Positions 1-5,719 of a stretch of 5,719 bases of DNA are shown here, piece by piece. This DNA is from JBJXFY01 sp046155815 (lineage in GTDB: Bacteria > Verrucomicrobiota > Verrucomicrobiia > Limisphaerales > CAIMTB01): positions 1 through 5,719 of the forward strand of contig JBJXFY010000003.1 of the NCBI GenBank assembly GCA_046155815.1. Reading direction: 5' to 3'. A program made the translations under genes and the position numbers. The notes under the pieces are model-generated. The model saw nothing but the letters and a program-made list of their open reading frames with translations, was not told the origin of the DNA and searched no databases. Position 1 is the stretch's first letter; every line of letters begins with the position of its first letter.

Positions 1-17
1 GCCCGCTGGAACCGGTG

Positions 18-37
18 GACTCATGGCTGCCTGAGTC
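18..37. repeat. Short inverted repeat directly after hemL
   Basis: GACTCA (18-23) and TGAGTC (32-37) form a perfect 6-bp stem around an 8-base loop, immediately downstream of the hemL stop codon (40-38 on the minus strand). It could be a weak 3' hairpin of the glgB-DUF192-hemL transcript. No T-tract follows on the minus strand, and the stem is short, so a terminator is not claimed. Confidence 0.3.
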
Positions 38-1321
38 TCACACGCCACGCAGCACCTCCGCGGTGGCACCGACCGTGGCCCCGATGTCCGCCTCCGTGTG
101 CGCCGTGGAGAGGAACCCGGCCTCGAACTGCGATGGCGCGAGGTACACGCCGCGCTCCAGCATGCCATGGAAGAAGCGCGCGAACCGGGCACGGTCCGAC
201 CGCAGCGCATCGGCAAGGTTCCCGACCGGCTGGTCGCAGAAATACGCGCAGAACATCGAGCCGATCCGCTGGAACGTCACCGGAACGCGGGCACCGAGCG
301 CGGCGTCCGTCAGGCCGGCTTCCAACGCGGCACCGAGCTTCTCCAACCGCACGTAGGCCCGGCCGTCGCGCAGTTCGTCCAGCGCCGCGATTCCGGCCGC
401 CATCGCCAGCGGGTTCCCGCTCAGCGTGCCGGCCTGGTACACCGGACCGAGCGGCGCGAGCCGGTCCATGATGTCAGCGCGCCCGCCGAACGCCCCAACC
501 GGCAGGCCGCCGCCGATGATCTTGCCGAACGTGCTCAGGTCCGGCCTCAGGCCGAACACCTCCTGCGCCCCGCCCCACGCGAGGCGGAAGCCCGTCATCA
601 CCTCGTCCGCGATCAGCACGACGCCTTGTTCGCGCGTCAATTCGCGGAGCAGTTCGAGGTAGCCGGGGCGCGGGAGGTAGAGGCCGGCGTTGGCGGGGAC
701 CAGCTCGAGGATCACCGCCGCCAGCTCCGGGCCGTGCGCCGCGAAGGCGGCGCGCAGGGCCTCGGGATCGTTGAACGGCAGCACCAGCGTCAGGCGCGCG
801 AGGTCGGCCGGCACGCCCGCGCTGTCCGGCGTGCCGAGCGTGAGCGCGCCGCTGCCCGCCTTCACCAGCAGCGAGTCGCCGTGCCCGTGGTAGCAGCCGT
901 CGAACTTTAGAATCTTGTCCCGCCCCGTGTAGCCGCGCGCCAGCCGGACCGCCGACATGCACGCCTCCGTTCCGGAGCTGCAGAACCGGATCTTCTCCAC
1001 GGACGGCACGGCCTCCTTCACGAGCCGCCCGAGCGTGACCTCGTGGGGGTTGGGAATGCCGAAACTCGTCCCCCGCGCCGCGGCCCCCTGCACCGCCGCC
1101 ACGATGCGCGGGTGGGCGTGCCCGTGGATCGCCGGCCCCCAGGTGCCGACATAGTCCAGATACTCATTGCCGTCCACGTCCCACACCCGTGCGCCGGCCG
1201 CTCGGTCCACGAAGAACGGCTCGCCGCCCACGGCGCGGAAGGCGCGCACGGGTGAGTTCACGCCTCCGGGCAGGTGCTGGAGCGCCTCGGCAAACAGGGC
1301 GTGGGATCGCGCACGGTCCAT
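38..1321 (-). CDS. hemL: Glutamate-1-semialdehyde 2,1-aminomutase (HemL)
   Basis: This cytosolic PLP enzyme converts glutamate-1-semialdehyde to 5-aminolevulinate, the last step of the C5 route to tetrapyrroles. The 427-aa product has the family's usual length and is collinear with it throughout. It shows LPGGVNSPVRAF near the N-terminus (residues 17-28), CSSGTEACMSAVRLARG (114-130), the cofactor segment FDGCYHGHGDSLLVKAGSGA (140-159), ADEVMTGFR with the PLP-pyridine Asp239, TFGKIIGGGLPVGAFGGR with Lys267 as the Schiff-base lysine, and VYQAGTLSGNPLAMAAG (294-310). The ATG at 1321 was chosen because homology begins at MDRARSHALF; the frame stays open to 1582, but that part overlaps the upstream gene and looks non-homologous. 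There is no clear Shine-Dalgarno sequence. It lies 49 nt after the DUF192 gene on the same strand and is probably co-transcribed with it. One oddity is ILELVPAN at 204-211, where the usual EP pair reads EL (Leu207). Confidence 0.97.
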   Translation of the reverse strand: MDRARSHALFAEALQHLPGGVNSPVRAFRAVGGEPFFVDRAAGARVWDVDGNEYLDYVGTWGPAIHGHAHPRIVAAVQGAAARGTSFGIPNPHEVTLGRLVKEAVPSVEKIRFCSSGTEACMSAVRLARGYTGRDKILKFDGCYHGHGDSLLVKAGSGALTLGTPDSAGVPADLARLTLVLPFNDPEALRAAFAAHGPELAAVILELVPANAGLYLPRPGYLELLRELTREQGVVLIADEVMTGFRLAWGGAQEVFGLRPDLSTFGKIIGGGLPVGAFGGRADIMDRLAPLGPVYQAGTLSGNPLAMAAGIAALDELRDGRAYVRLEKLGAALEAGLTDAALGARVPVTFQRIGSMFCAYFCDQPVGNLADALRSDRARFARFFHGMLERGVYLAPSQFEAGFLSTAHTEADIGATVGATAEVLRGV

Positions 1322-1370
1322 GCTCAGGAGAGGCGGTTTCCGGGAGTGGCCACAAACAATCCCGCCACGG

Positions 1371-1928
1371 TCAACGGGCGAAGCGGAAGCTGTCGCGCAA
1401 CGGGCCGGTCTCCGTCCGCACCACCATGCCGGTGGCCACCCCGTGGCGCGCGAACCATCCGGCAGCCGTCTCGAGCACGAACTGGATGTTCCCCGCGCGC
1501 GCCGGCACGGGGTTGGTGTTGAAGCGTTCGAGGCGGTGGATCTCGAGGATGGTGCCGGCGGGGTCGAGGTACGCGCAGTCAATGTCCATCGGCACGTTCT
1601 TCATGTAGAACGCCGGCTGGTGGGTCTGCCCAAAGACGAAGAGCATCCCGGCGGTCTCCGCCACGTTGGTCCGCCACATCAGGCCCTTCATGATGTGCGG
1701 GACGGTCATGGCCACCTCGGCGTCCAGTTCCTTCGCGCCGAGGAGCAGCTTCAGGCGCGGCAGGCCGGCAAGTGGGCGGCCATCGTCGAGGTGCGACGGC
1801 GGCGGCGCGGCGGCGGCGGAAGCGGGCGGACGGTCGCAGCCGCCGGTGGCGGCCCAGCCGGCCAGCAGGGCCGCGGTCAGGGCAAAAGCACGGAACACGC
1901 GCCCAACCTGCGGAGAAGCCGATGGCAT
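1371..1928 (-). CDS. DUF192 family protein, predicted lipoprotein
   Basis: This is a DUF192-family protein (PF02643) of 185 aa; the family is small, often exported, and has no established biochemical role. Residues 1-30 look like a lipoprotein signal peptide: an Arg-containing start, a hydrophobic stretch FALTAALLAGWAA, then TGG followed by Cys31, which fits the loose lipobox but not the classic LxGC form. An Ala/Pro linker follows (about 33-46). The DUF192 domain runs from about 58 to 171, with KGLMWR (81-86), GMLFVF (94-99), FYMKN (107-111), DIDCAYLDPAGTILEIH (115-131), NTNPV (137-141) and VLETAAGWFARHG (151-163). The PLD usually found after FWMKN is DID here. Asp32 follows the cysteine; in E. 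coli this would favour retention in the inner membrane. The ATG at 1928 is preferred because it starts the signal peptide; the frame opens at 2018, but that start would overlap glgB. The gene begins 16 nt after the glgB stop. Confidence 0.92.
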   Translation of the reverse strand: MPSASPQVGRVFRAFALTAALLAGWAATGGCDRPPASAAAAPPPSHLDDGRPLAGLPRLKLLLGAKELDAEVAMTVPHIMKGLMWRTNVAETAGMLFVFGQTHQPAFYMKNVPMDIDCAYLDPAGTILEIHRLERFNTNPVPARAGNIQFVLETAAGWFARHGVATGMVVRTETGPLRDSFRFAR

Positions 1929-1944
1929 TTCAACCGGCGGCACA

Positions 1945-4146
1945 TCAGGCCAGCTCGCTCCGGAACACACACACCGCCAGCGGCGGCAGGGTGAGCGCCA
2001 CGGACCATGGCTGACCATGGGCCGGCGCCTCGCTGGCGGGCACCCCGCCGAGGTTGCCGTGGTTGCTGCCGCCGTAGAGTCCGGCGTCCGTGTTCAGCGC
2101 CTCCTCCCAGTTCCCGCCGGCGGGCACGCCGAGGCGGTAGCCGGTCCGGAGCACAGGGGTGAGGTTCAGCACGACCAGCAGCGGCTCCGTGCCGTCGGCG
2201 CGCTTCCGCAGAAAAGCCAGGACGCTCTGCTCCCCGTCCGAGCAGTCCACCCACTGGAAGCCGGCAGGATCATGGTCGGCCTCCCAGCAGGCGGGATGCT
2301 TCTGGTAGAGCCGGTTCAAGTCCTCGACGAGCCGCAGCGTGCCGGAGTGGAACGCCCCCTCCCCGAGCAGCCACCAGTCCAGCTCCGCGTTGTGGTTCCA
2401 CTCCCGGGTCTGGCCGAACTCCCCGCCCATGAAGAGCAGCTTCTTGCCGGGAAAGAGCCACTGGTAGGCCAGCAGGCAGCGGAGGTTCGCGAAGCGCTGC
2501 CACTCATCACCGGGCATCCGGCCGATGAGGGTCCCCTTCCCATGCACCACCTCGTCATGGGACAGCGGCAGGACGAAGTTCTCCTGATACTGGTAGAGCG
2601 CGGCGAAGGTGAGTTCGTTCTGGTGGAACTTGCGGTGGACAGGCTCGCGCTTGAAGTAGCCCAGCGTATCGTGCATCCAGCCCATGTTCCACTTGAGCGA
2701 GAAGCCCAGCCCGCCGACGAAGGGCGGGCGCGACACCATCGGCCAGGCGGTGCTCTCCTCCGCGATGGTCGCCACGCCGGGATGCTCGACGTGGACGAGG
2801 TGGTTGAATTCCTGGAGAAAGGCGATGGCCTCCAGGTTCTCCCGGCCGCCGTACTTGTTCGGAACCCACTCGCCGTGCTTCCGCGAATAGTCGAGGTAGA
2901 GCATCGAGGCCACGGCGTCCACGCGCAGGCCGTCCACATGGTAGCGGTCGCACCAGAAGAGCGCGTTGGCGGTGAGGAAGTTCCGGACCTCATGCCGGCC
3001 AAAGTTGAAGATGAGCGTCCCCCAGTCCTGGTGCGCGCCCTGGCGCGGATCCTCGTGCTCGTAGAGCGCGGTGCCGTCGAAACGCGCCAGCGCCCATTCG
3101 TCACGCGGGAAATGCGCCGGCACCCAGTCCACGATCACGCCGAGGCCCGCCTCATGGAGTGAGTTGACCAGGTATTGAAAGTCTTCCGGCGTGCCGTAGC
3201 GGCACGTCGGCGAGTAGAAACCAGTCACCTGGTAGCCCCAGCTCGGGAAAAAGGCGTGCTCGCTCACCGGCAGGAACTCGACGTGCGTGAAGCCCGTCCG
3301 CCGCAGGTGGTCGATCAGCGGCCCGGCCAGCTCGCGGTAGCTCAGCGATTCACTGGCGGACTTTTTCCGCCACGAGCCGAGGTGGACCTCGCAGGTGGCC
3401 ATCGGCGAGCGGAGCACGTTCCGCTTCTGCCGCCGCTCGAGCCAGGCCGCGTCACTCCACGCGAACTTGCGAGTGTCCCACACGATCGAGGCGTTCTTCG
3501 GCGCCGGTTCGAAGAACGCGCCATAGGGGTCGGTCTTGAGGATGACGGCCCCGTGATGATCGCCCAGCTCGTACTTGTAGAGCGCGCCCTCGCCGACGCC
3601 GGGAACGAAGATTTCCCAGACGCCCGACGCGCCCAGGCGCCGCATGAGGTGCCGGCGGCCGTCCCAGCCGTTGAAGTCGCCCACCACGCTGACGCGCTGC
3701 GCGCTCGGCGCCCAGACGGCGAAGCTCGTGCCGGGCACGCCGTCCGGCGCGCGCAGGTGCGCGCCCAGCTTCTCGTAGATGCGCCGCTCGTTCCCCTGCG
3801 CGAAGAGATAGAGGTCCGTCTCCCCCAGCGACGGCAGGAAGGAGTAGGCATCGCGGCCGCGGCTCTCCTGGCCGCCCGGCCATTTCACCGCGAGGTCGTA
3901 GGCGAAAACCTCCGAGGCCCCGCGGCTCACGCCCTCGAAAAGGCCCGCGTCATGCACCCGTGCCAGCGGGATGCGCGGCCGGGACTTTTCGTGGACCGGA
4001 ACGGCCTCGACGGATTCCGCGCCTGGCAGCAGCGCCCGGACGACCACGCCGGCCTGGTCACCGAGCGGATGCATGCCGAGGAGGCTGTGCGGCGTGGCGT
4101 GGCGCGCGCCGACGAGGGCTTCCAGTTCCGCCGCAGTGAGGAGCAT
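1945..4146 (-). CDS. glgB: 1,4-alpha-glucan (glycogen) branching enzyme
   Basis: GlgB cuts an alpha-1,4-glucan chain and transfers the piece to form an alpha-1,6 branch in glycogen, acting in the cytosol. The 733-aa product matches the usual full length (E. coli's is 728 aa) and has all parts. An N-terminal beta module covers about 1-110 (HSLLGMHP at 20-27). A CBM48 module follows from about 120 to 225 (FAVWAPSAQRVSVVGDFNGW). The GH13 catalytic barrel starts near 250 (CEVHLGSW) and a C-terminal beta domain starts near 635. Active-site motifs are GYQVTGFYSPTCRYGTP (304-320), DGLRVDAVASMLYLDY with nucleophile Asp410, ATIAEESTAWP with acid/base Glu463, and LPLSHDEVVHGKG with Asp531. The ATG at 4146 gives a normal N-terminus; the ribosome binding site is weak. 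It is the first gene of the probable glgB-DUF192-hemL unit and is transcribed divergently from the small gene at 4242. No glgA, glgC or glgP lies in the window. Confidence 0.97.
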   Translation of the reverse strand: MLLTAAELEALVGARHATPHSLLGMHPLGDQAGVVVRALLPGAESVEAVPVHEKSRPRIPLARVHDAGLFEGVSRGASEVFAYDLAVKWPGGQESRGRDAYSFLPSLGETDLYLFAQGNERRIYEKLGAHLRAPDGVPGTSFAVWAPSAQRVSVVGDFNGWDGRRHLMRRLGASGVWEIFVPGVGEGALYKYELGDHHGAVILKTDPYGAFFEPAPKNASIVWDTRKFAWSDAAWLERRQKRNVLRSPMATCEVHLGSWRKKSASESLSYRELAGPLIDHLRRTGFTHVEFLPVSEHAFFPSWGYQVTGFYSPTCRYGTPEDFQYLVNSLHEAGLGVIVDWVPAHFPRDEWALARFDGTALYEHEDPRQGAHQDWGTLIFNFGRHEVRNFLTANALFWCDRYHVDGLRVDAVASMLYLDYSRKHGEWVPNKYGGRENLEAIAFLQEFNHLVHVEHPGVATIAEESTAWPMVSRPPFVGGLGFSLKWNMGWMHDTLGYFKREPVHRKFHQNELTFAALYQYQENFVLPLSHDEVVHGKGTLIGRMPGDEWQRFANLRCLLAYQWLFPGKKLLFMGGEFGQTREWNHNAELDWWLLGEGAFHSGTLRLVEDLNRLYQKHPACWEADHDPAGFQWVDCSDGEQSVLAFLRKRADGTEPLLVVLNLTPVLRTGYRLGVPAGGNWEEALNTDAGLYGGSNHGNLGGVPASEAPAHGQPWSVALTLPPLAVCVFRSELA

Positions 4147-4241
4147 GGCGCCGAGCCTGCCACGGCCCGGCGCGGAGGCCGATTTTTTCTTTGAGGGTCG
4201 GACCGAATTTGTCCGGGGCGGGCCGCCACCCTGCGCCCGTC
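4147..4241. other. Divergent intergenic region between glgB and the 83-aa gene
   Basis: These 95 bp separate the ATG of glgB (minus strand) from the ATG of the small plus-strand gene, so any promoters for both units should lie here or just inside the genes. I see a T-rich stretch (ATTTTTTCTTT, 4182-4192) beside a short inverted repeat (4199-4215). No pair of -35 and -10 elements matches the sigma-70 consensus well on either strand, so no promoter is called. Confidence 0.5.
4199..4215. repeat. Short inverted repeat CGGAC-N7-GTCCG in the divergent region
   Basis: CGGAC (4199-4203) and GTCCG (4211-4215) are perfect inverted copies around an AT-rich 7-base centre, CGAATTT. The repeat is about 53 bp upstream of glgB and 27 bp upstream of the small gene. 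Placement and shape would suit an operator for a dimeric regulator, or a hairpin in the leader of the small gene. Five-base arms are short enough to arise by chance in GC-rich DNA. Confidence 0.35.
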
Positions 4242-4493
4242 ATGAACCCGACCGACCTGTCCTGCGACCAGATGGAACTCAGCTTCAACGCCGCCCGCCC
4301 GGCCTGCGCTCCGCGCCGCCCGGCCAGCCGCGCCGTGGCCCGCTGGTGGTTTGACCGGATGCGCGAAGCCGTGCGCCTCGCCGCCGAACGCCCCACCCCG
4401 GAGCCGCGGCCCGAGCAGACGGCCTTCAGCCTGCCCGCGCCGGCCACCCGGCTACGGAGGGCGATGGACCGGGCCGCCGGGCTGCCGGCTTGA
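4242..4493 (+). CDS. Small Arg-rich protein of unknown function (83 aa)
   Basis: I do not recognise this gene. It is the only likely plus-strand gene in the window and fills a gap that nothing else explains. The predicted 83-aa product has 13 Arg, no Lys or His, and about nine acidic residues, so it is mildly basic. It has no signal peptide or membrane segment. The middle contains RWWFDRMREAVRLAAER (34-50), which looks like an amphipathic helix with an aromatic cluster, followed by a Pro-rich stretch (51-57) and a second basic helix-like stretch near 68-79. The ATG at 4242 was chosen; an in-frame TTG at 4191 and an ATG at 4272 (MELSFN) are alternatives. There is no convincing ribosome binding site. 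It diverges from glgB and converges with the DUF3160 gene, with 15 nt between the two stop codons. High GC alone can keep frames open, so its reality is only moderately supported. Confidence 0.55.
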   Translation: MNPTDLSCDQMELSFNAARPACAPRRPASRAVARWWFDRMREAVRLAAERPTPEPRPEQTAFSLPAPATRLRRAMDRAAGLPA

Positions 4494-4519
4494 GCAAGGC
4501 GCTGAGGTTCAAGGCCGGC
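4484..4519. repeat. Inverted repeat spanning both convergent stop codons
   Basis: GCCGGCTTGA (4484-4493) pairs with TCAAGGCCGGC (4509-4519) through ten base pairs with one bulged G; the loop is 15 nt. The left arm contains the TGA of the small plus-strand gene, and the right arm contains the TGA of the minus-strand DUF3160 gene. A hairpin between convergent genes suits a bidirectional terminator, but neither side is followed by a T-tract, so it is not a standard intrinsic terminator. Confidence 0.4.
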
Positions 4520-5171
4520 GGACCAGAAACGATTCGGTCCACGATGGCGGCGTCGGAAGATCCCGTCTTCGGACACGATCCTTCCACGCCTCGTCCGTCA
4601 GCCGCTGGCCGAGCGGTATCTCAAACTCGTAATGGCTGAAGACCGGGCCGGCATAAACCATCCGGTCCGGACCGTTGTCCACGGCGATCATCAGCAGGTT
4701 CACATGCCCCACGCCCTGATGGAGTACGGCACCGGGATCAAGATCGGGGTCTGAAGGTCCGGCATTCAGGACATCCACCACGAGTTCGTCCGCCTGATTG
4801 CAGTCATGGGGCGGGGGCAGGGTCACGTTGTCCGGTGACGAGGGCGGGGGCACCGGCAGCCGTCCCTCGTTGCCCCGTAGGAACAGCCCAGGGTAGTGCC
4901 CGGTGTAGCGGCGCCCCTCGTAGCCGATGAGAGTTTCCATCCAGTTGTCAATCAACGCCGTTTCCTCAGGCGCGAGGGCAAGCTGGGCGAGCTCCTTTCT
5001 GGCAATGGACTCCAGCACCGCACAGGTGCCGGCGAAGCGGCCGAGGAAGACCCCAAGCTGCTGCTGCATGTGCGCCGCGTTGGCGTAGGGCACAGGCTGC
5101 CCGTCGGGATTGGCCAATGACATGTTCAGGGATGCGATCAGTTCGTCCGCGCGCAGCGCCATCCGGCGCAT
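4509..5171 (-). CDS. DUF3160 family protein, C-terminal part (after frameshift)
   Basis: This is the downstream part of a DUF3160-family gene (PF11369, function unknown), out of frame with its upstream part. Homologous sequence in this frame resumes at FQRMRRMALRADELIASLNM, next to the five-base A run at 5178-5182. The first ATG after it, at 5171, is given as the start, although this is probably not a genuine initiation site. Visible family features are FAGTCAVLESIARKELAQ, the NWMETLIGYEG region, NQADELVVDVLNAGP, HVNLLMIAVDNGPDRMVYAGPVFSHYEFEIP and the closing RLTDEAWKDR...PPSWTESFL, which is the normal C-terminus. The 220 residues contain no stop or further disruption. The frame is open upstream to 5321, but that part is antisense-like and does not match the family. 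It ends 15 nt from the stop of the convergent small gene. Confidence 0.83.
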   Translation of the reverse strand: MRRMALRADELIASLNMSLANPDGQPVPYANAAHMQQQLGVFLGRFAGTCAVLESIARKELAQLALAPEETALIDNWMETLIGYEGRRYTGHYPGLFLRGNEGRLPVPPPSSPDNVTLPPPHDCNQADELVVDVLNAGPSDPDLDPGAVLHQGVGHVNLLMIAVDNGPDRMVYAGPVFSHYEFEIPLGQRLTDEAWKDRVRRRDLPTPPSWTESFLVRRP

Positions 5172-5719
5172 CCGTTGAAAAACTCCGGCCGCGGTTCGAC
5201 AAACCCCGCCGGGTAGAAGCACCGGACCGGCGGAACCTCGACCGGCTTCACATAAAGCACGGTGTCGTGACGAAGCTGCGTCCATGAGGCCAGTTGGCCA
5301 TTCACGTTCTTCATGGCCCACGCCCGTGTCTGCATGGCCTCCGGATACTCTCCTCCGGTTGTGGGCAGTGACAGCGCGCGCAGCGCAGCGAGCCAGCAGG
5401 TGTACAAATTATCGTCCCAGTGCGCGGCGGGCAGTTGATCCACAACCTCGCGCACCGCGGCGAGGTTGTGCTGGTACGGCAGGCCGTCGCGGAACTGGAT
5501 GCCGTTGGTGCGCCGCATGTTTTCCGCCAGTTCCGGCACCACATCGCGGTTGGCCAGCGCGGCGAAGGCGACATCGAGGCTGTAACTGCGTCGCCGCCGA
5601 AGCCGCTCCGGCGGGGATGTGCCGGGTCGAAGCACGCGGTCGAAAACGACCTGCCCCATGGCCCACGAATCCACGGTGAACCGCTGGCCCAGCACGGCGA
5701 AGGAACGCGGCAGCTTGCC
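5138..5719 (-). CDS. DUF3160 family protein, upstream part, runs off the right edge
   Basis: This frame is open to the window edge (193 residues visible), so the true start lies beyond 5719; a GTG at 5695 is inside the conserved region and is not the likely start. DUF3160 features in order are RSFAVLGQRFTVDSWAMGQV, ALANRDVVPELAENM, GLPYQHNLAAVREVV, WDDNLYTCWLAALRALS, the signature stretch WAMKNVNGQLASWTQLRHDT, VLYVKP, and PAGFVEPRPEFF. After that the frame gives twelve unrelated residues and a stop at 5138, while the family sequence continues in the frame of the 4509-5171 segment. The two parts are therefore one gene broken by a net loss of one base, or an assembly error. Known family members are large and often exported, but no signal peptide can be judged here because the N-terminus is missing. 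The function is unknown. Confidence 0.85.
   Translation of the reverse strand, partial: GKLPRSFAVLGQRFTVDSWAMGQVVFDRVLRPGTSPPERLRRRRSYSLDVAFAALANRDVVPELAENMRRTNGIQFRDGLPYQHNLAAVREVVDQLPAAHWDDNLYTCWLAALRALSLPTTGGEYPEAMQTRAWAMKNVNGQLASWTQLRHDTVLYVKPVEVPPVRCFYPAGFVEPRPEFFNGCAGWRCARTN
5178..5182 (-). other. Frameshift site in the DUF3160 gene (T5 on the coding strand)
   Basis: On the coding strand the sequence reads CCG GAG TTT TTC AAC, giving P-E-F-F-N and then unrelated residues. Adding one T gives GAG TTT TTT CAA CGG, which reads E-F-F-Q-R and joins the two family-like frames without a gap. The five-base homopolymer makes slippage, either biological or during sequencing, the simplest cause. 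Confidence 0.8.

Noticed and set aside
1..24. Possible start of a further minus-strand gene (ATG at 24-22, 13 nt after the hemL stop)
   Set aside because: Only eight codons are visible before the window edge and the ribosome binding site is weak, so it cannot be supported.
98..910. 270-aa plus-strand open frame opposite hemL
   Set aside because: Its sequence is rich in Arg, Ala, Glu and Gln with no domain pattern, and it mirrors the codon structure of hemL on the other strand.
1929..2018. Longer N-terminus for the DUF192 protein starting at the ATG at 2018
   Set aside because: It would overlap the end of glgB by 74 bp and place an unlikely Trp/Cys/Arg-rich segment before a good signal peptide.
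1666..4194. Long plus-strand open frames opposite glgB (498 aa at 1666-3162 and 339 aa at 3175-4194)
   Set aside because: They are antisense to a full-length, well-conserved glgB and have no recognisable motifs. Long antisense frames are expected in GC-rich coding DNA.
4520..4540. GGACC/GGTCC inverted repeat near the convergent junction; its reverse complement shares GGACCGAAT with the sequence at 4200-4208
   Set aside because: It lies inside the 3' coding end of the DUF3160 gene, has only five-base arms and an 11-base loop, and a 9-base match is weak evidence of a shared site.
1..5719. CRISPR arrays, tRNA or rRNA genes, insertion sequences, phage or defence genes
   Set aside because: I read both strands for spaced direct repeats, cloverleaf-like segments, terminal inverted repeats and transposase or nuclease motifs and found none.

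Overview
The window is GC-rich DNA (roughly two-thirds G+C by eye) and densely coding, almost entirely on the minus strand. The protein sequences fit a member of the Verrucomicrobiota, possibly near the Opitutaceae. The hints are the ELVPANAG-type segment in HemL, the NTNPV-containing DUF192 lipoprotein, and a DUF3160 protein. This assignment rests on remembered family resemblance, not on a search.

Layout on the minus strand, in transcription order from the right edge. Positions 5719 to 4509 hold a DUF3160-family gene that enters from beyond the window. Its reading frame is broken once, at a run of five A (T on the coding strand) at 5178-5182, giving two overlapping open frames that together read as one protein. 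Next, 4242-4493 holds a small plus-strand gene of unknown function (83 aa) that converges on the DUF3160 gene; an inverted repeat carries both stop codons. A 95-bp divergent intergenic stretch (4147-4241), containing a short inverted repeat, separates it from the second minus-strand block: glgB (glycogen branching enzyme, 733 aa), a predicted DUF192 lipoprotein (185 aa), and hemL (glutamate-1-semialdehyde aminomutase, 427 aa). The gaps within this block are only 16 and 49 nt, so co-transcription is likely. hemL ends 37 nt from the left edge.

The two well-understood genes belong to different pathways: GlgB makes alpha-1,6 branches in glycogen, and HemL makes 5-aminolevulinate for haem and other tetrapyrroles. 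No other glycogen or haem gene lies in the window, so the block looks like a housekeeping cluster rather than a dedicated pathway. I found no CRISPR array, tRNA, rRNA, insertion sequence, prophage or defence system. The points most worth a second look are the DUF3160 frameshift, the unrecognised 83-aa protein, and the inverted repeats at the two intergenic junctions.
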